Assembly: GCF_025961315.1 (NCBI RefSeq)
Contig: NZ_JAOQNK010000001.1
Location: forward strand, 5,766,001-5,830,000
Reading direction: 5' to 3'
Source of the DNA: Sphingobacterium kitahiroshimense
Lineage (GTDB): Bacteria > Bacteroidota > Bacteroidia > Sphingobacteriales > Sphingobacteriaceae
Length of the DNA stretch: 64,000 nucleotides
Shown: positions 1-8,991 of the stretch, piece by piece
How positions within the stretch are numbered: the first letter of the stretch is position 1
How the letters are laid out: each line of letters starts with the position of its first letter
The notes under the pieces: model-generated
The model's database searches: none
Seen by the model: only the letters and a program-made list of their open reading frames with translations
Told to the model about the DNA's origin: nothing
Translations under genes and position numbers: made by a program

Positions 1-1697
1 GGCAAGCCTTTATTCGGTGTCTTGGTCGGCTGTATTACCTTGTATTTAGGAAGGTGATCGAGAATATCCTGCCAAAGCGTTCTCCGGTTTTCATCCACAT
101 CCAATAACTTACTATACTTGAGAAGTAAGCTGAAGGTTTGCTTGATGAAACCTAGATCGGAGGGAGGATTGAGATCCCAGGAACTCTCATGTGCGCCAGT
201 AGTGATACTGTATCTATAAGTATCACCATATGGCTCCTTTTTCAGGTAATCTTCATAGAAATCACCACATTCTTTAATAAAGGGGTAAGCTCTGTTTTTT
301 AAAAAATTTAAATCACCAGTATATTCATAGTACCAGCTGAAAAGTGGTACATTGAACGGCGCATTCATCGTTTGTTGCCAGTAATAATTGTAAGGTATGC
401 CAATTCCCAGTCCACCAACTAAGAAAACAGCTCCTCTAAATGATTTCCCAGCTAAAGAAGGATGGACAGTTCCCATGTCATTTTGCGCACGTCTTCTTCC
501 ATCAGGTAAGATTGCTTCAATGAAGTTGTAAAAAGGTTTTGCAATTTCGGGTCTATTCGCGGAGAAGACGCTATAAAATCCAGCTTGGCTATTATAATTT
601 AAATGGATATCACCATGATACATCATTTTGTCATCCATATTCCAGACACCATACATGCCGCCACATGCCGGGGAATGTTCGTTATAGGCAGAAGCTAGAA
701 AATAGATCGAACTTAAGTACTGTCTGTTGATCAATTCATCATTTGTTTCCACATATGACCTATTCCACATATTCTTCCACCATGCTATTTTTGTATTTCT
801 TAAAGCATTTAAACGGTTATTTTGCAAATCATGAAGTGTTTTATATGCGTTTTCCATCTGTGCATCGTTCTTCATACCGCCACCCGATATGTAAGACAGT
901 ACATAGACAGTTTTTCCAGCTTTAAGAGTAAAGTGCGTATTGGTCTGGGCTTGGGATTCTCTACTGCAAATTGATGATGCGCCAAGAACCTTAGTCGATA
1001 TACCGGCTTTAGAGACCCATCTTACATCTGTAGTTTTAGTTTGTCTGGTTACCTGCGTTACGTTACTGTTCACATCGGCTGTTGTGCCATATGTTGCCGA
1101 TATGCTATCGGCATAAGTATCTACAGATATTTTGATTGGAGTTTTTGTGTTATTTACCAGTTCAGTGACTAAAAGATTTTCATTAACAGATATCCAGCTT
1201 TTCATATGCACAGGTTGTGTTGTTGCTGTACGCATGCGCAATTCATTACCTAGTTGGTCCATCTCATACTTAAAACCAGCGCTTATCGGTGATTCTACGG
1301 TTATTTTAACCCCGCCAACAGGAAGGGCAGCGGGGCCGGATCCGGCCCAGTCCGACCAGCCATCTGTTACAAAATCGACTTTTGAGATTCTGAAAGTCTG
1401 GCTGTTTTCAGCAGTATGGCACACCACACCAACATCCCCATTGCCTATATAAGGTCCAATAGGTGCATGATTACTGCGGATACTTTCATAGCTAAAAGGT
1501 GCGTTCCAGACGGCAGTCATTAAGTTTTTTTTACTTAAAAAGAATTGATTATCTGCATCAGAATTTTTTATCAAACTTCTCTTTTGCTGTGATTGTGCAC
1601 GACTGCCTATATTATGAGATGAATTGACGTTTTGTTGCGCCTGACTTGAAAAACTTAATAATAATATACAACAGGTTAGATTTCTTTTTATCTTCAT
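1..1697 (-). CDS. GH95-like glycoside hydrolase, C-terminus outside window
   Basis: The reading frame is open from an ATG at 1697 to the window edge (at least 565 residues, no stop). A signal peptide (MKIKRNLTCCILLLSFSSQA, then QQ) suggests export. The N-terminal part has a YIGNGDVGVV-type segment, and near residues 350-375 there is WNMDD followed by YHGDIHLNYNSQ. This resembles the (alpha/alpha)6-barrel GH95 fucosidase/galactosidase family, where a GDxHxNxN stretch lines the active site. The probable role is removal of terminal L-fucose or a related sugar from glycans at the cell surface or in the periplasm. The catalytic acid region cannot be fully checked because the C-terminus is cut off. 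A related (alpha/alpha)6 family is possible. The family call is moderate; the gene itself is clear. Confidence 0.75.
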   Translation of the reverse strand, partial: MKIKRNLTCCILLLSFSSQAQQNVNSSHNIGSRAQSQQKRSLIKNSDADNQFFLSKKNLMTAVWNAPFSYESIRSNHAPIGPYIGNGDVGVVCHTAENSQTFRISKVDFVTDGWSDWAGSGPAALPVGGVKITVESPISAGFKYEMDQLGNELRMRTATTQPVHMKSWISVNENLLVTELVNNTKTPIKISVDTYADSISATYGTTADVNSNVTQVTRQTKTTDVRWVSKAGISTKVLGASSICSRESQAQTNTHFTLKAGKTVYVLSYISGGGMKNDAQMENAYKTLHDLQNNRLNALRNTKIAWWKNMWNRSYVETNDELINRQYLSSIYFLASAYNEHSPACGGMYGVWNMDDKMMYHGDIHLNYNSQAGFYSVFSANRPEIAKPFYNFIEAILPDGRRRAQNDMGTVHPSLAGKSFRGAVFLVGGLGIGIPYNYYWQQTMNAPFNVPLFSWYYEYTGDLNFLKNRAYPFIKECGDFYEDYLKKEPYGDTYRYSITTGAHESSWDLNPPSDLGFIKQTFSLLLKYSKLLDVDENRRTLWQDILDHLPKYKVIQPTKTPNKGL

Positions 1698-2081
1698 TAT
1701 ATTTTGAGAGGTTACAGTAGTAGGGAATTTAGAGTTTAGTTATAAGTTTTGGAACTATTAGAACCGATATAAAGATTCAATATATTTTTTCAAAATACTA
1801 CCTTTATATTTGCCAATAATGTTACTTTTTTATCATTATCAGGTTGTGGCATACTGCACCGATCAAGTCCAAAGTAACAACTGGCTTTAGCCTTAATTTT
1901 GATGTAGGGTCTTAGCTATGCCACTAATCATTTGGGATGGTTTAAATAGAGGTGTTTTCAGTGTCAATTATCGGACACGGAGATGAGATGAGTTTTTGCA
2001 TGTTCCCATTTTTTAAAGCTTAAGATTGCGAAGTTGTGATCGCGTAGCGTATGGTAGTTTTGCAAAATCCCTTGTTATAAC
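1698..2081. other. intergenic region, no gene seen
   Basis: This 384-bp AT-rich gap lies between the divergent-side start of the GH95-like gene and the terminator of the LOG-family gene. I see no coding frame of interest, no repeat and no clear regulatory palindrome; it presumably carries the promoter of the glycosidase. Confidence 0.5.
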
Positions 2082-2116
2082 AAAAAAAAAGGGTTCCATA
2101 CATATGTATGGAACCC
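2082..2116 (-). terminator. rho-independent terminator of LOG-family gene
   Basis: A perfect 26-bp palindrome at 2091-2116 (arm GGGTTCCATACAT) is followed on the minus strand by nine T residues (2090-2082). It sits 25 bp past the stop of the minus-strand gene at 2141. Confidence 0.85.
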
Positions 2117-2140
2117 GTTGTATATCGATACCGGTTATTA

Positions 2141-2851
2141 TTAAAAGTTTGGTTTTAATAAATACTTGTCGTAGAATCTGAAAATATGATCTGCGGCTTC
2201 TTCCGCCGTATCAACGATGCGGTAGAGTTTTAGATCTTCTTCGCTGATGTAGCGTTCACCTAGCATAGTGTTCTTGATCCAGTCGAAAAGGCCACACCAA
2301 TATTCGGAACCCACTAACACGATCGGGAAGCGTGCGATTTTACCTGTCTGGATTAATGTAATTGCTTCAAATAATTCATCCATTGTTCCAAATCCGCCCG
2401 GCATAACAATATACCCCTGCGAATACTTCATGAACATGACTTTTCTAACAAAGAAATAGTTAAATTCAAGAAGTTTATCACGGTCAATATATCTGTTGTG
2501 AAATTGTTCAAACGGCAATTCTATATTTAATCCTACTGATTTACCGCCGGATTCATAAGCTCCCTTGTTTGCAGCTTCCATGATACCGGGGCCACCTCCA
2601 GATATAATTCCATAGCCACGTGCAGTTAATAAACTTGCCACATCGACAGCCATTTGATAGTATTTATGATCTTGTGGAGTTCTTGCAGATCCAAAAATGG
2701 AAACACAAGGACCAATTTTAGCTAATTTTTCAAATCCATCTACAAATTCGGACATGATCTTAAATATTTGCCACGAATCTTTTACTTTTATCTCCTGCCA
2801 CGTTTTGTTTTCAAAGGCACTTCTTATTTTGTCGTCTTTTGTAATATCCAT
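2141..2851 (-). CDS. LOG-family (TIGR00730-type) Rossmann-fold protein
   Basis: This 236-residue protein carries the family signature: GPGIMEAANKGA near residue 84 and PGGFGTMDELFE near residue 151, the PGGxGTxxE motif that binds nucleotide monophosphates. Family members hydrolyse nucleoside 5'-monophosphates to base and ribose 5-phosphate; the cytokinin-activating LOG enzymes are the best-known cases. The N-terminal 50 residues extend beyond the minimal domain, as in longer bacterial members. It is cytosolic with no signal peptide. It is transcribed alone, divergently from recR, and ends in a strong terminator. The physiological substrate cannot be told from sequence. Confidence 0.9.
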   Translation of the reverse strand: MDITKDDKIRSAFENKTWQEIKVKDSWQIFKIMSEFVDGFEKLAKIGPCVSIFGSARTPQDHKYYQMAVDVASLLTARGYGIISGGGPGIMEAANKGAYESGGKSVGLNIELPFEQFHNRYIDRDKLLEFNYFFVRKVMFMKYSQGYIVMPGGFGTMDELFEAITLIQTGKIARFPIVLVGSEYWCGLFDWIKNTMLGERYISEEDLKLYRIVDTAEEAADHIFRFYDKYLLKPNF

Positions 2852-2931
2852 GCTATACTCTTATTATAAAAATTACTGTTCCTTTTCATTTGAAGGGAAT
2901 ACAAGATAAGGAATATTTTTAATTTGAACAG

Positions 2932-2960
2932 TTTCTTTAACTATTATATTGTTAAATTTG
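2932..2960 (+). promoter_or_regulatory. candidate Bacteroidota promoter of recR
   Basis: A TAAATTTG at 2953-2960 matches the -7 consensus TAnnTTTG, with a weak TTTC near 2932 at about the right spacing for the -33 box. The element ends only 4 nt before the ATG of recR, so the transcript would have almost no leader if this is the true promoter. Confidence 0.45.
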
Positions 2961-2964
2961 TGCC

Positions 2965-3579
2965 ATGAATTTTTCTTCTAAATTATTAGAAAACGCTGTA
3001 TCCGAGTTTGGACGTTTACCTGGAGTAGGTCAAAAAACTGCATTGCGACTTGTTTTACACCTGTTAAAGCAATCGGATGCTGAAGTTGCACGATTTACAT
3101 CTACTATTAATCAATTGAAAGAAGAAATTCAGTATTGCCATATCTGTTTTAATATTTCAGACTATCATGAATGTGAAATTTGTACCTCTCCAAAGCGGGA
3201 TCATTCCATTATATGTGTCGTGGAAGATACGCGTGATGTGATGGCGATTGAAAATACCAATTCTTACCAAGGAATCTATCATGTACTAGGGGGACTTATT
3301 TCACCAATGGATGGGGTAGGACCGTCTGACTTGAAGATTGACGGTTTGGTCGACCGTATGCGTAAGCAAGATGTCAAGGAGGTGATATTGGCATTAAGTG
3401 CTACGATGGAAGGAGATACAACGATATTTTATTTGTATCGTAAGCTCAAAGAATTTAATATCCAGGTCACCACTATCGCACGTGGTATTGCTTTCGGCGG
3501 TGAGCTTGAATATGTCGATGAATTGACCTTAGGAAGGTCAATAGCGACGAGAACATTATATGAACGACCGACGTTCTAA
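2965..3579 (+). CDS. recR: recombination mediator protein RecR
   Basis: A 204-residue protein of normal RecR length. It has the N-terminal helix-hairpin-helix (RLPGVGQKTALRLVLHLL, about residues 17-34), a four-cysteine zinc finger (CHIC then CEIC, residues 58-72), and a Toprim domain (ICVVEDTRDVMAIE). RecR works with RecF and RecO to load RecA onto SSB-coated single-stranded DNA in gap repair. It is cytosolic, monocistronic, and followed by a hairpin terminator. The ATG at 2965 gives the standard N-terminus. Confidence 0.97.
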   Translation: MNFSSKLLENAVSEFGRLPGVGQKTALRLVLHLLKQSDAEVARFTSTINQLKEEIQYCHICFNISDYHECEICTSPKRDHSIICVVEDTRDVMAIENTNSYQGIYHVLGGLISPMDGVGPSDLKIDGLVDRMRKQDVKEVILALSATMEGDTTIFYLYRKLKEFNIQVTTIARGIAFGGELEYVDELTLGRSIATRTLYERPTF

Positions 3580-3608
3580 GGGTTAGAATACCGTATTATT
3601 TTGATTGT

Positions 3609-3636
3609 AAAAGCTTTGTTACCCGACGAAGCTTTT
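3609..3636 (+). terminator. rho-independent terminator after recR
   Basis: The arms AAAAGCTTTGT and ACGAAGCTTTT (one G-U pair) enclose a short loop, and further T residues follow to 3640. Confidence 0.8.
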
Positions 3637-3719
3637 TTTTGGCCTGCTTTTTAGTGAAAAGTTGTATTTTAACAGATTATTAAATCTAACACAACCAAAC
3701 TATCATTTATTAAATAAGT

Positions 3720-4988
3720 ATGAAAGAAAAAAATAGCTCCAGAAGAGATTTCTTAAAGAAATCCATCACAGGAGCAGCGGCATTTTCAATTGTCCCTAGA
3801 TTCGTATTAGGGGGACAAGGATATTTGGCTCCAAGTGACCATTTAACGAAGGGCATCATTGGCGTAGGTTCAATGGGGCGTGGTCATTTTGGATACGCGG
3901 GAACAAAAACAGTGGCGATATGTGATGTCGACACAAGACATTTGGCTCTAGCGCAACAGGCTTTAGGTGGCGGAGTTAAAGAACATCATGATTTTCGTGA
4001 TTTAATTAAAAACCCTGAAGTAGATATCGTGCATATTGCAACTCCCCCGCATTGGCATGGTTTGATGTCTTTGGAAGCAGCGCGTGCAGGAAAAGATATC
4101 TGGTGTGAAAAGCCGATGACACGTACTATCGGTGAAGGAAAACGTGTCAAAGAAGCGATCGCACAACATGGTAATATGTTTAGATTAAATACCTGGTTCC
4201 GTTTTGCCGATAATTTCTACGGAATGAATGTTCCGGTTAAAAAAATTAAAAAATTGGTAGATACAGGTATGTTGGGTTGGCCGTTGAAAGTAACGATCAG
4301 CAAGCATACTGGTTTTGACTGGAAATTTTTCTGGGTAGGGAAAGAAAACCTTCCTGTTGAACCGGTACCAGCAGAATTGGATTATGAATTATGGTTAGGT
4401 CCTGCACCTTTCAAACCTTATAGTACGCATCGCGTGCACACAACTTTTAGAGGATACTGGGATTATGATGGCGGTGGTCTTGGTGATATGGGCCAACATT
4501 ATTTGGATCCTGTTCAATATTTCTTAGGAAAAGATGGCGAAAGTCCTGTATCGGTAGAAGTTGATGCGCCGCAGCAACATAGTGATGCGGTCGGTACCTG
4601 GAGAAGAATTGTTTATACATATGCTGATGGCTGTCAGATTATTTTAGATGGTGAAGGTAAAGATGAAGGCATGGCTTATATAGAGGGACCTAAAGGGAAG
4701 CTGTATAAAGGCTTTGTGTCTGATATACCGGATATGGAAAGAAAACTGGCACAATTTCCTGAGCCAGCACCACAGATTACAGATTTCTTGGAATCGGTAC
4801 GTACACGCGAGAAATTTGCATTAAATGAAGAGAACGGATACCGTTCATGTACATTGGTCAACATGGGCTTGATCGCCTTACGTTTAAACCGCTCATTGAA
4901 ATTTGATTCTACAAAAGATGAGTTTATCAATGACGATGCAGCAAACCGTTTAGTTTATCAACCGATGCGTGGCCCTTGGTCAATGTAA
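3720..4988 (+). CDS. Tat-exported Gfo/Idh/MocA-family oxidoreductase
   Basis: This 422-residue protein starts with a twin-arginine signal (SSRRDFLKKS, then a hydrophobic AAAFSIV stretch), so it is probably folded with its nicotinamide cofactor in the cytosol and exported. The Rossmann part follows (GIIGVGSMGRGH near residue 45, AICDVD, HIATPPHWH) with the family EKP motif (CEKPMTR). The C-terminal Gfo/Idh/MocA domain contains DMGQHYLDP. Such enzymes oxidise or reduce sugar hydroxyls. The next gene begins 18 nt downstream and carries DUF1080 domains, a known partner in 3-keto-sugar metabolism, so oxidation at C3 of a glycoside is a reasonable inference. The substrate is unknown. Confidence 0.9.
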   Translation: MKEKNSSRRDFLKKSITGAAAFSIVPRFVLGGQGYLAPSDHLTKGIIGVGSMGRGHFGYAGTKTVAICDVDTRHLALAQQALGGGVKEHHDFRDLIKNPEVDIVHIATPPHWHGLMSLEAARAGKDIWCEKPMTRTIGEGKRVKEAIAQHGNMFRLNTWFRFADNFYGMNVPVKKIKKLVDTGMLGWPLKVTISKHTGFDWKFFWVGKENLPVEPVPAELDYELWLGPAPFKPYSTHRVHTTFRGYWDYDGGGLGDMGQHYLDPVQYFLGKDGESPVSVEVDAPQQHSDAVGTWRRIVYTYADGCQIILDGEGKDEGMAYIEGPKGKLYKGFVSDIPDMERKLAQFPEPAPQITDFLESVRTREKFALNEENGYRSCTLVNMGLIALRLNRSLKFDSTKDEFINDDAANRLVYQPMRGPWSM

Positions 4989-5006
4989 TTTTCTAATCTA
5001 TCTAAA

Positions 5007-8000
5007 ATGAAAAAAGTTTTTAATACGATATCTGCCTTATTAATACTTCAAGTGGCAGCATATGCACAACAGCCCCAAAATAGAACGACTGCTACTAAAA
5101 TAGCTGATGTACTGGGGCAACAACCTGCCGAAGAAAAGGCTAAGTTTTTATACGCGATGAACGAGTTGGAAAACTTTACATCAAGTGAAATCGCGGCGAT
5201 GCTAAATCAATTGAAACCGCAGGGCCAAAACAATGCGCAAGTAGAGTATGCCACAAATAGCTATTCTTTCTTTGTTAACCAACCAGGCAAAGAAAAACAG
5301 AAAGAAGTATTTGTACAAGGTCTATTGGATGCATTGGGTACGGTGAAAGAGGATACCAACAAAGCTTTTGTATTGCGTCTTTTACGTCAGTGTGCAACGA
5401 ATGCTGCTGTGAGTAAAGTAGCTACTTATTTAAATACACCATATTTGGCTGATGGTGCGGCACGCACATTGGTCTCGATCAATACGAAAGAATCAAGCGA
5501 TGCATTAGCACAAGGATTAGCGAAAGTAACAGATGAAAAATGTGCAGTTGCGCTCGTGACCGCTTTGGGAGATGTTAAAAATCAAGATACCGAGACGGCT
5601 ATCATCGCTTTGATCGATAAGTTCAAATCGGATAGCTTCAAACGTACTGCTTTGATTGCCCTGAGCAAAATTGGAGGAACAGCAGCGCTTCCGATCTTTG
5701 AAAAAGAGCTTAAAACTGCAAATTATAGTTATGATAACCTAAATGGTATCGGTTTAGGTCTGGACTATGCCGAATCTCTAATTGAGAACAAAAAAAATAA
5801 AGAAGCAATTGCTTATTTAAATACTTTGTTTGCTGAGGCTTCTAAATTGAAAGCAATCAATGCACAAGTAGGATCGTTAACTTTATTGACAGGATTGGAT
5901 GCTAAAAAACAAAAGAAAAACTTGTTTGCGGCAGCTCAAAACGAAAATAATGTCTACCGTCACGTTGCTTTAAATCTATTGCACAAATACGGAGATGCAA
6001 ATGATACTAAAAAACTATTAGGACTAGCAGCGAAATCAAGCCCTGCTGTGCAAGAATCATTATTGAACTATATTGCTCAAAACGGTTCGATAACTCAATT
6101 AAAAGCAATCGAAAAAATTGTTGGTAAGTCTACAGATGCACATGCTAAATTAGCGGGTCTCTCGGCGATCAACCTCCTTTCTAAAGGTGCTGACTCGAAA
6201 GCTTTAATTGATAATTTGTCTACAGATGCGCAACTGAATGAATCGATCAAAGCACTTTTGTTAAGTTCAAAAAATGAACAGACAATGGACGTGATCAACA
6301 ATTCATTAGCAACTGTTGATGATGCTAAGAAAATCCAATTATTGGACATTTTGAGCACAAGGGCAAATGCTAATTCTTCGCAAGCTGTATTGGCTTTGAA
6401 TAGCACCAATGCTGATGTAAATAAAGCCATCAACAAGGCTTTACCAAATGTTGCACAGGAGAAAGATCTAGAAATACTTGTTAATTTATTGACAAAAGCG
6501 GATGAGGCTTCAAGCAGGAATTTAGAGGTTGCGATTGCAAATGTGATCCAGTCTAGTCCTAACAAAGAACAACATATCCAAAAACTTGCCGCGAATATTT
6601 CCCGTTCTGCAGCACCTAGTGCAACCAAATTCTTTCCAATTTTTGCCAGACTTGGCGATCAGGAGTCTTTGAATGCGGTTACGAATTATTTGAAATCTGA
6701 TAATCCTGCTCTTCGTGATGCCGCTGTTTTAGCGATCGCAGACTGGTCGACTCCTTTAGCATTAAATGAGCTCATCCAGTTGTCAAGAACAAACTTATCA
6801 GGTGGTTTAAGTGAAAAAGTATTTGCTGGATTGATCAAGAATATCAATAGATCGAGTGAAACAAACGATCAGAAGACCCTTTTATTGAAAGATGCTTTTG
6901 CAGTTGCTAAAAATAACAACCAAAAAAGAACTGTTTTAGGTTCTCTACAAAGTACGGGCACCTACCAGGCAGTTGTATTTTCAGGTAAGTTTTTGAAAGA
7001 TCCGGAACTGAAGGGTACTGCCGTTAACACTGCAATGAACATTGCTTTAGATAATAAATCTTTTATAGGTTCTGACGTCCGCAACATCTTGAATGAGGTG
7101 ATCAACAATTTAAGCGGAAGCGAAAGTGCATACTTAAGAGAAGCTGTTGTTAAGCACCTTGCAGAAATGCCTAAATCTGAAGGTTTTGTAAGCCTGTTTA
7201 ATGGACAGGATCTGACAGGCTGGAAAGGTCTAGTCGCAAACCCGATTAAAAGAGGTCAAATGACTGAGAAGGAATTGGCTGCTGCGCAGGTAAAAGCTGA
7301 TGAGCAAATGCGTCAGGGATGGGCTGCTAATAATGGTGAATTGATCTTCAACGGTAAGGGAGATAACATTGCTACGGTTAAACAATATGGCGATTTTGAG
7401 ATGTTGGTTGACTGGAAACTGGATAAAAACGGTAAAGAAGGTGATGCTGGGATTTATCTTCGTGGTACACCACAGGTTCAGATCTGGGACATCTCTCGCG
7501 TAAAAGATGGTGCTCAAGTGGGTTCTGGTGGTCTTTATAATAACCAAAAGGCTGAATCAAAACCATTATTGGTGGCGGATAATGCCCTTGGTGAGTGGAA
7601 CACGTTCAGAATTAAGATGGTTGACGACAAGGTGACAGTTTACTTAAATGGTAAATTGGTTACCGATAATGTGCCTTTAGAAAATTATTGGGATCGCAAT
7701 CAATCTATTTTCCCTACCGAGCAGATTGAGCTGCAGGCTCATGGTACGGTGGTGTCTTACAGAGATATCTATGTAAAAGAGCTGGCTAGAAAAAATGTAT
7801 TTCAATTGAGTGACACAGAAAAGAAAGAAGGTTTTGAGGTGTTATTTGATGGTACAAACTTAGATAAGTGGACGAAGAATGATGGTTATGTAATCAATGA
7901 TGAAGGATATCTTAGGGTGGTGCCAGACGCTAAATTCGGCGGTAATCTTTATACAAAAGAAGAGTATGGAGATTTCATCTATCGTTTTGATTTCAAATTG

Positions 8001-8405
8001 ACAGAAGGTGCAAACAATGGTGTGGGGGTCAGAGCTCCTTTAGAGGGTGATGCCGCTTATGCTGGTATGGAAATCCAAGTGTTGGATAACACTGCAGATA
8101 TCTATAAAGATTTGAAACCTTACCAATACCATGGTTCGGTGTATGGTGTTGTAACGGCAAAAAAAGGATTTTTAAAGCCAGTAGGCGAGTGGAATACGGA
8201 AGAAATCGTTGTAAAGGGTAACCGTGTTAAAGTTACTTTGAATGGTACAGTGATTCTTGATGCTGATATTGCAGCGGCAAGCAAAAATGGTACTTTGGAT
8301 GGTAAAGATCATCCCGGTTTAAAACGTACAACGGGTCATCTTGCCTTCTTAGGACATGGTTCGGAAGTATTCTTTAAAAATATCAGAGTAAAAAAATTGA
8401 AATAA
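5007..8405 (+). CDS. exported HEAT-repeat protein with two DUF1080 (3-keto-disaccharide hydrolase) domains
   Basis: A 1132-residue protein with a signal peptide (cleavage likely after AYA in residues 18-22). Residues of about 60-710 form alpha-helical HEAT-like repeats. Two DUF1080/LamG-fold domains follow: one beginning at GFVSLFNGQDLTGWKG (about residue 725) and one at GFEVLFDGTNLDKW (about residue 940). DUF1080 enzymes cleave 3-keto-glycosides. With the Tat-exported oxidoreductase 18 nt upstream this looks like a two-gene operon that oxidises and then cleaves a glycoside outside the cytoplasm. The long helical scaffold fused to two tandem catalytic-type domains is larger than the usual single-domain form. 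The transcript ends at a strong hairpin. Confidence 0.88.
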   Translation: MKKVFNTISALLILQVAAYAQQPQNRTTATKIADVLGQQPAEEKAKFLYAMNELENFTSSEIAAMLNQLKPQGQNNAQVEYATNSYSFFVNQPGKEKQKEVFVQGLLDALGTVKEDTNKAFVLRLLRQCATNAAVSKVATYLNTPYLADGAARTLVSINTKESSDALAQGLAKVTDEKCAVALVTALGDVKNQDTETAIIALIDKFKSDSFKRTALIALSKIGGTAALPIFEKELKTANYSYDNLNGIGLGLDYAESLIENKKNKEAIAYLNTLFAEASKLKAINAQVGSLTLLTGLDAKKQKKNLFAAAQNENNVYRHVALNLLHKYGDANDTKKLLGLAAKSSPAVQESLLNYIAQNGSITQLKAIEKIVGKSTDAHAKLAGLSAINLLSKGADSKALIDNLSTDAQLNESIKALLLSSKNEQTMDVINNSLATVDDAKKIQLLDILSTRANANSSQAVLALNSTNADVNKAINKALPNVAQEKDLEILVNLLTKADEASSRNLEVAIANVIQSSPNKEQHIQKLAANISRSAAPSATKFFPIFARLGDQESLNAVTNYLKSDNPALRDAAVLAIADWSTPLALNELIQLSRTNLSGGLSEKVFAGLIKNINRSSETNDQKTLLLKDAFAVAKNNNQKRTVLGSLQSTGTYQAVVFSGKFLKDPELKGTAVNTAMNIALDNKSFIGSDVRNILNEVINNLSGSESAYLREAVVKHLAEMPKSEGFVSLFNGQDLTGWKGLVANPIKRGQMTEKELAAAQVKADEQMRQGWAANNGELIFNGKGDNIATVKQYGDFEMLVDWKLDKNGKEGDAGIYLRGTPQVQIWDISRVKDGAQVGSGGLYNNQKAESKPLLVADNALGEWNTFRIKMVDDKVTVYLNGKLVTDNVPLENYWDRNQSIFPTEQIELQAHGTVVSYRDIYVKELARKNVFQLSDTEKKEGFEVLFDGTNLDKWTKNDGYVINDEGYLRVVPDAKFGGNLYTKEEYGDFIYRFDFKLTEGANNGVGVRAPLEGDAAYAGMEIQVLDNTADIYKDLKPYQYHGSVYGVVTAKKGFLKPVGEWNTEEIVVKGNRVKVTLNGTVILDADIAAASKNGTLDGKDHPGLKRTTGHLAFLGHGSEVFFKNIRVKKLK

Positions 8406-8427
8406 GGGTTATACCTTTTCATTTTAT

Positions 8428-8460
8428 AAGGTCCTTATTACTTTAAGTAATAAGGACCTT
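8428..8460 (+). terminator. strong rho-independent terminator
   Basis: Two perfect 16-bp arms (AAGGTCCTTATTACTT and its complement) are followed by a T run from 8461. It closes the oxidoreductase-DUF1080 operon. Confidence 0.92.
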
Positions 8461-8564
8461 TTTTTAACATTAAACCAAGAACGATGAGTAGTTTTCGGTA
8501 GCTCCATCGTGCCACTCAAGGTATATTTTATGGTTGAAAAAAAATATATTTCAAATGCTATCGC

Positions 8565-8894
8565 TTAATGTGAAGCAGCTTTTGAAAAGAAATTCATTAT
8601 AATGACTCCGGCAACAATCAAAACAATACCAATCACTGCTGGAAGATCTAGTGATTGTTTGAAAATAACAACCGAGATAACAGTTGTTAAAACAATACCG
8701 ATACCACCCCAAGCTGCATAAGCAATACTAAGAGGAATAAATTTAAGCGCCAGGGAAAGAAAATAAAAGCAAGCTATAAAGGCCAGAATAGTGACAATAG
8801 ATGGAATTAACTTTGAAAACCCATTGGATACTTTTAAAAAACTACTGCCAAGTAATTCAAATGCAATAGCTAAGCCTAAAAATAAATATTTCAT
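8565..8894 (-). CDS. small multidrug resistance (SMR) family transporter
   Basis: 109 residues with four hydrophobic helices, the standard SMR size. The membrane-embedded glutamate expected in TM1 is present (AFELLGSSFLK, residue 13), and TM3 has YAAWGGIGIV, as in EmrE/QacE-type proteins. These dimers exchange protons for lipophilic cations, guanidinium or polyamines across the inner membrane. The gene lies 97 bp downstream of a Crp/Fnr-type regulator on the same strand, with an FNR-like palindrome between them, so regulation by that protein is likely. Substrate is not predictable. Confidence 0.93.
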   Translation of the reverse strand: MKYLFLGLAIAFELLGSSFLKVSNGFSKLIPSIVTILAFIACFYFLSLALKFIPLSIAYAAWGGIGIVLTTVISVVIFKQSLDLPAVIGIVLIVAGVIIMNFFSKAASH

Positions 8895-8901
8895 TTTTTT
8901 A

Positions 8902-8918
8902 TATGATTAATAATCATA
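8902..8918 (-). promoter_or_regulatory. inverted repeat just upstream of SMR start
   Basis: An inverted repeat with 8-bp arms, TATGATTA-A-TAATCATA, lies 7 nt before the ATG of the SMR gene. It could be a protein operator or an mRNA hairpin that hides the start. Confidence 0.5.
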
Positions 8919-8947
8919 CAAAGGAACGGTAGATTGAGATTGTTTTT

Positions 8948-8963
8948 TTTGATATATATCAAA
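8948..8963. promoter_or_regulatory. FNR/CRP-type operator palindrome
   Basis: The perfect palindrome TTTGATATATATCAAA contains TTGAT-N4-ATCAA, the classical FNR-type half-site arrangement. It lies 53-69 bp upstream of the SMR start and 28 bp past the stop of a Crp/Fnr-family gene, the obvious candidate to bind it. Confidence 0.7.
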
Positions 8964-8991
8964 TTCAGTTAAATTTCAATACAAACTATCA

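Noticed and set aside
1132..1452. A 106-residue plus-strand frame
   Set aside because: It is the antisense of the intact GH95-like gene.
6095..6628. A 177-residue minus-strand frame
   Set aside because: It lies wholly antisense to the HEAT-repeat gene and has the composition of a shadow frame.
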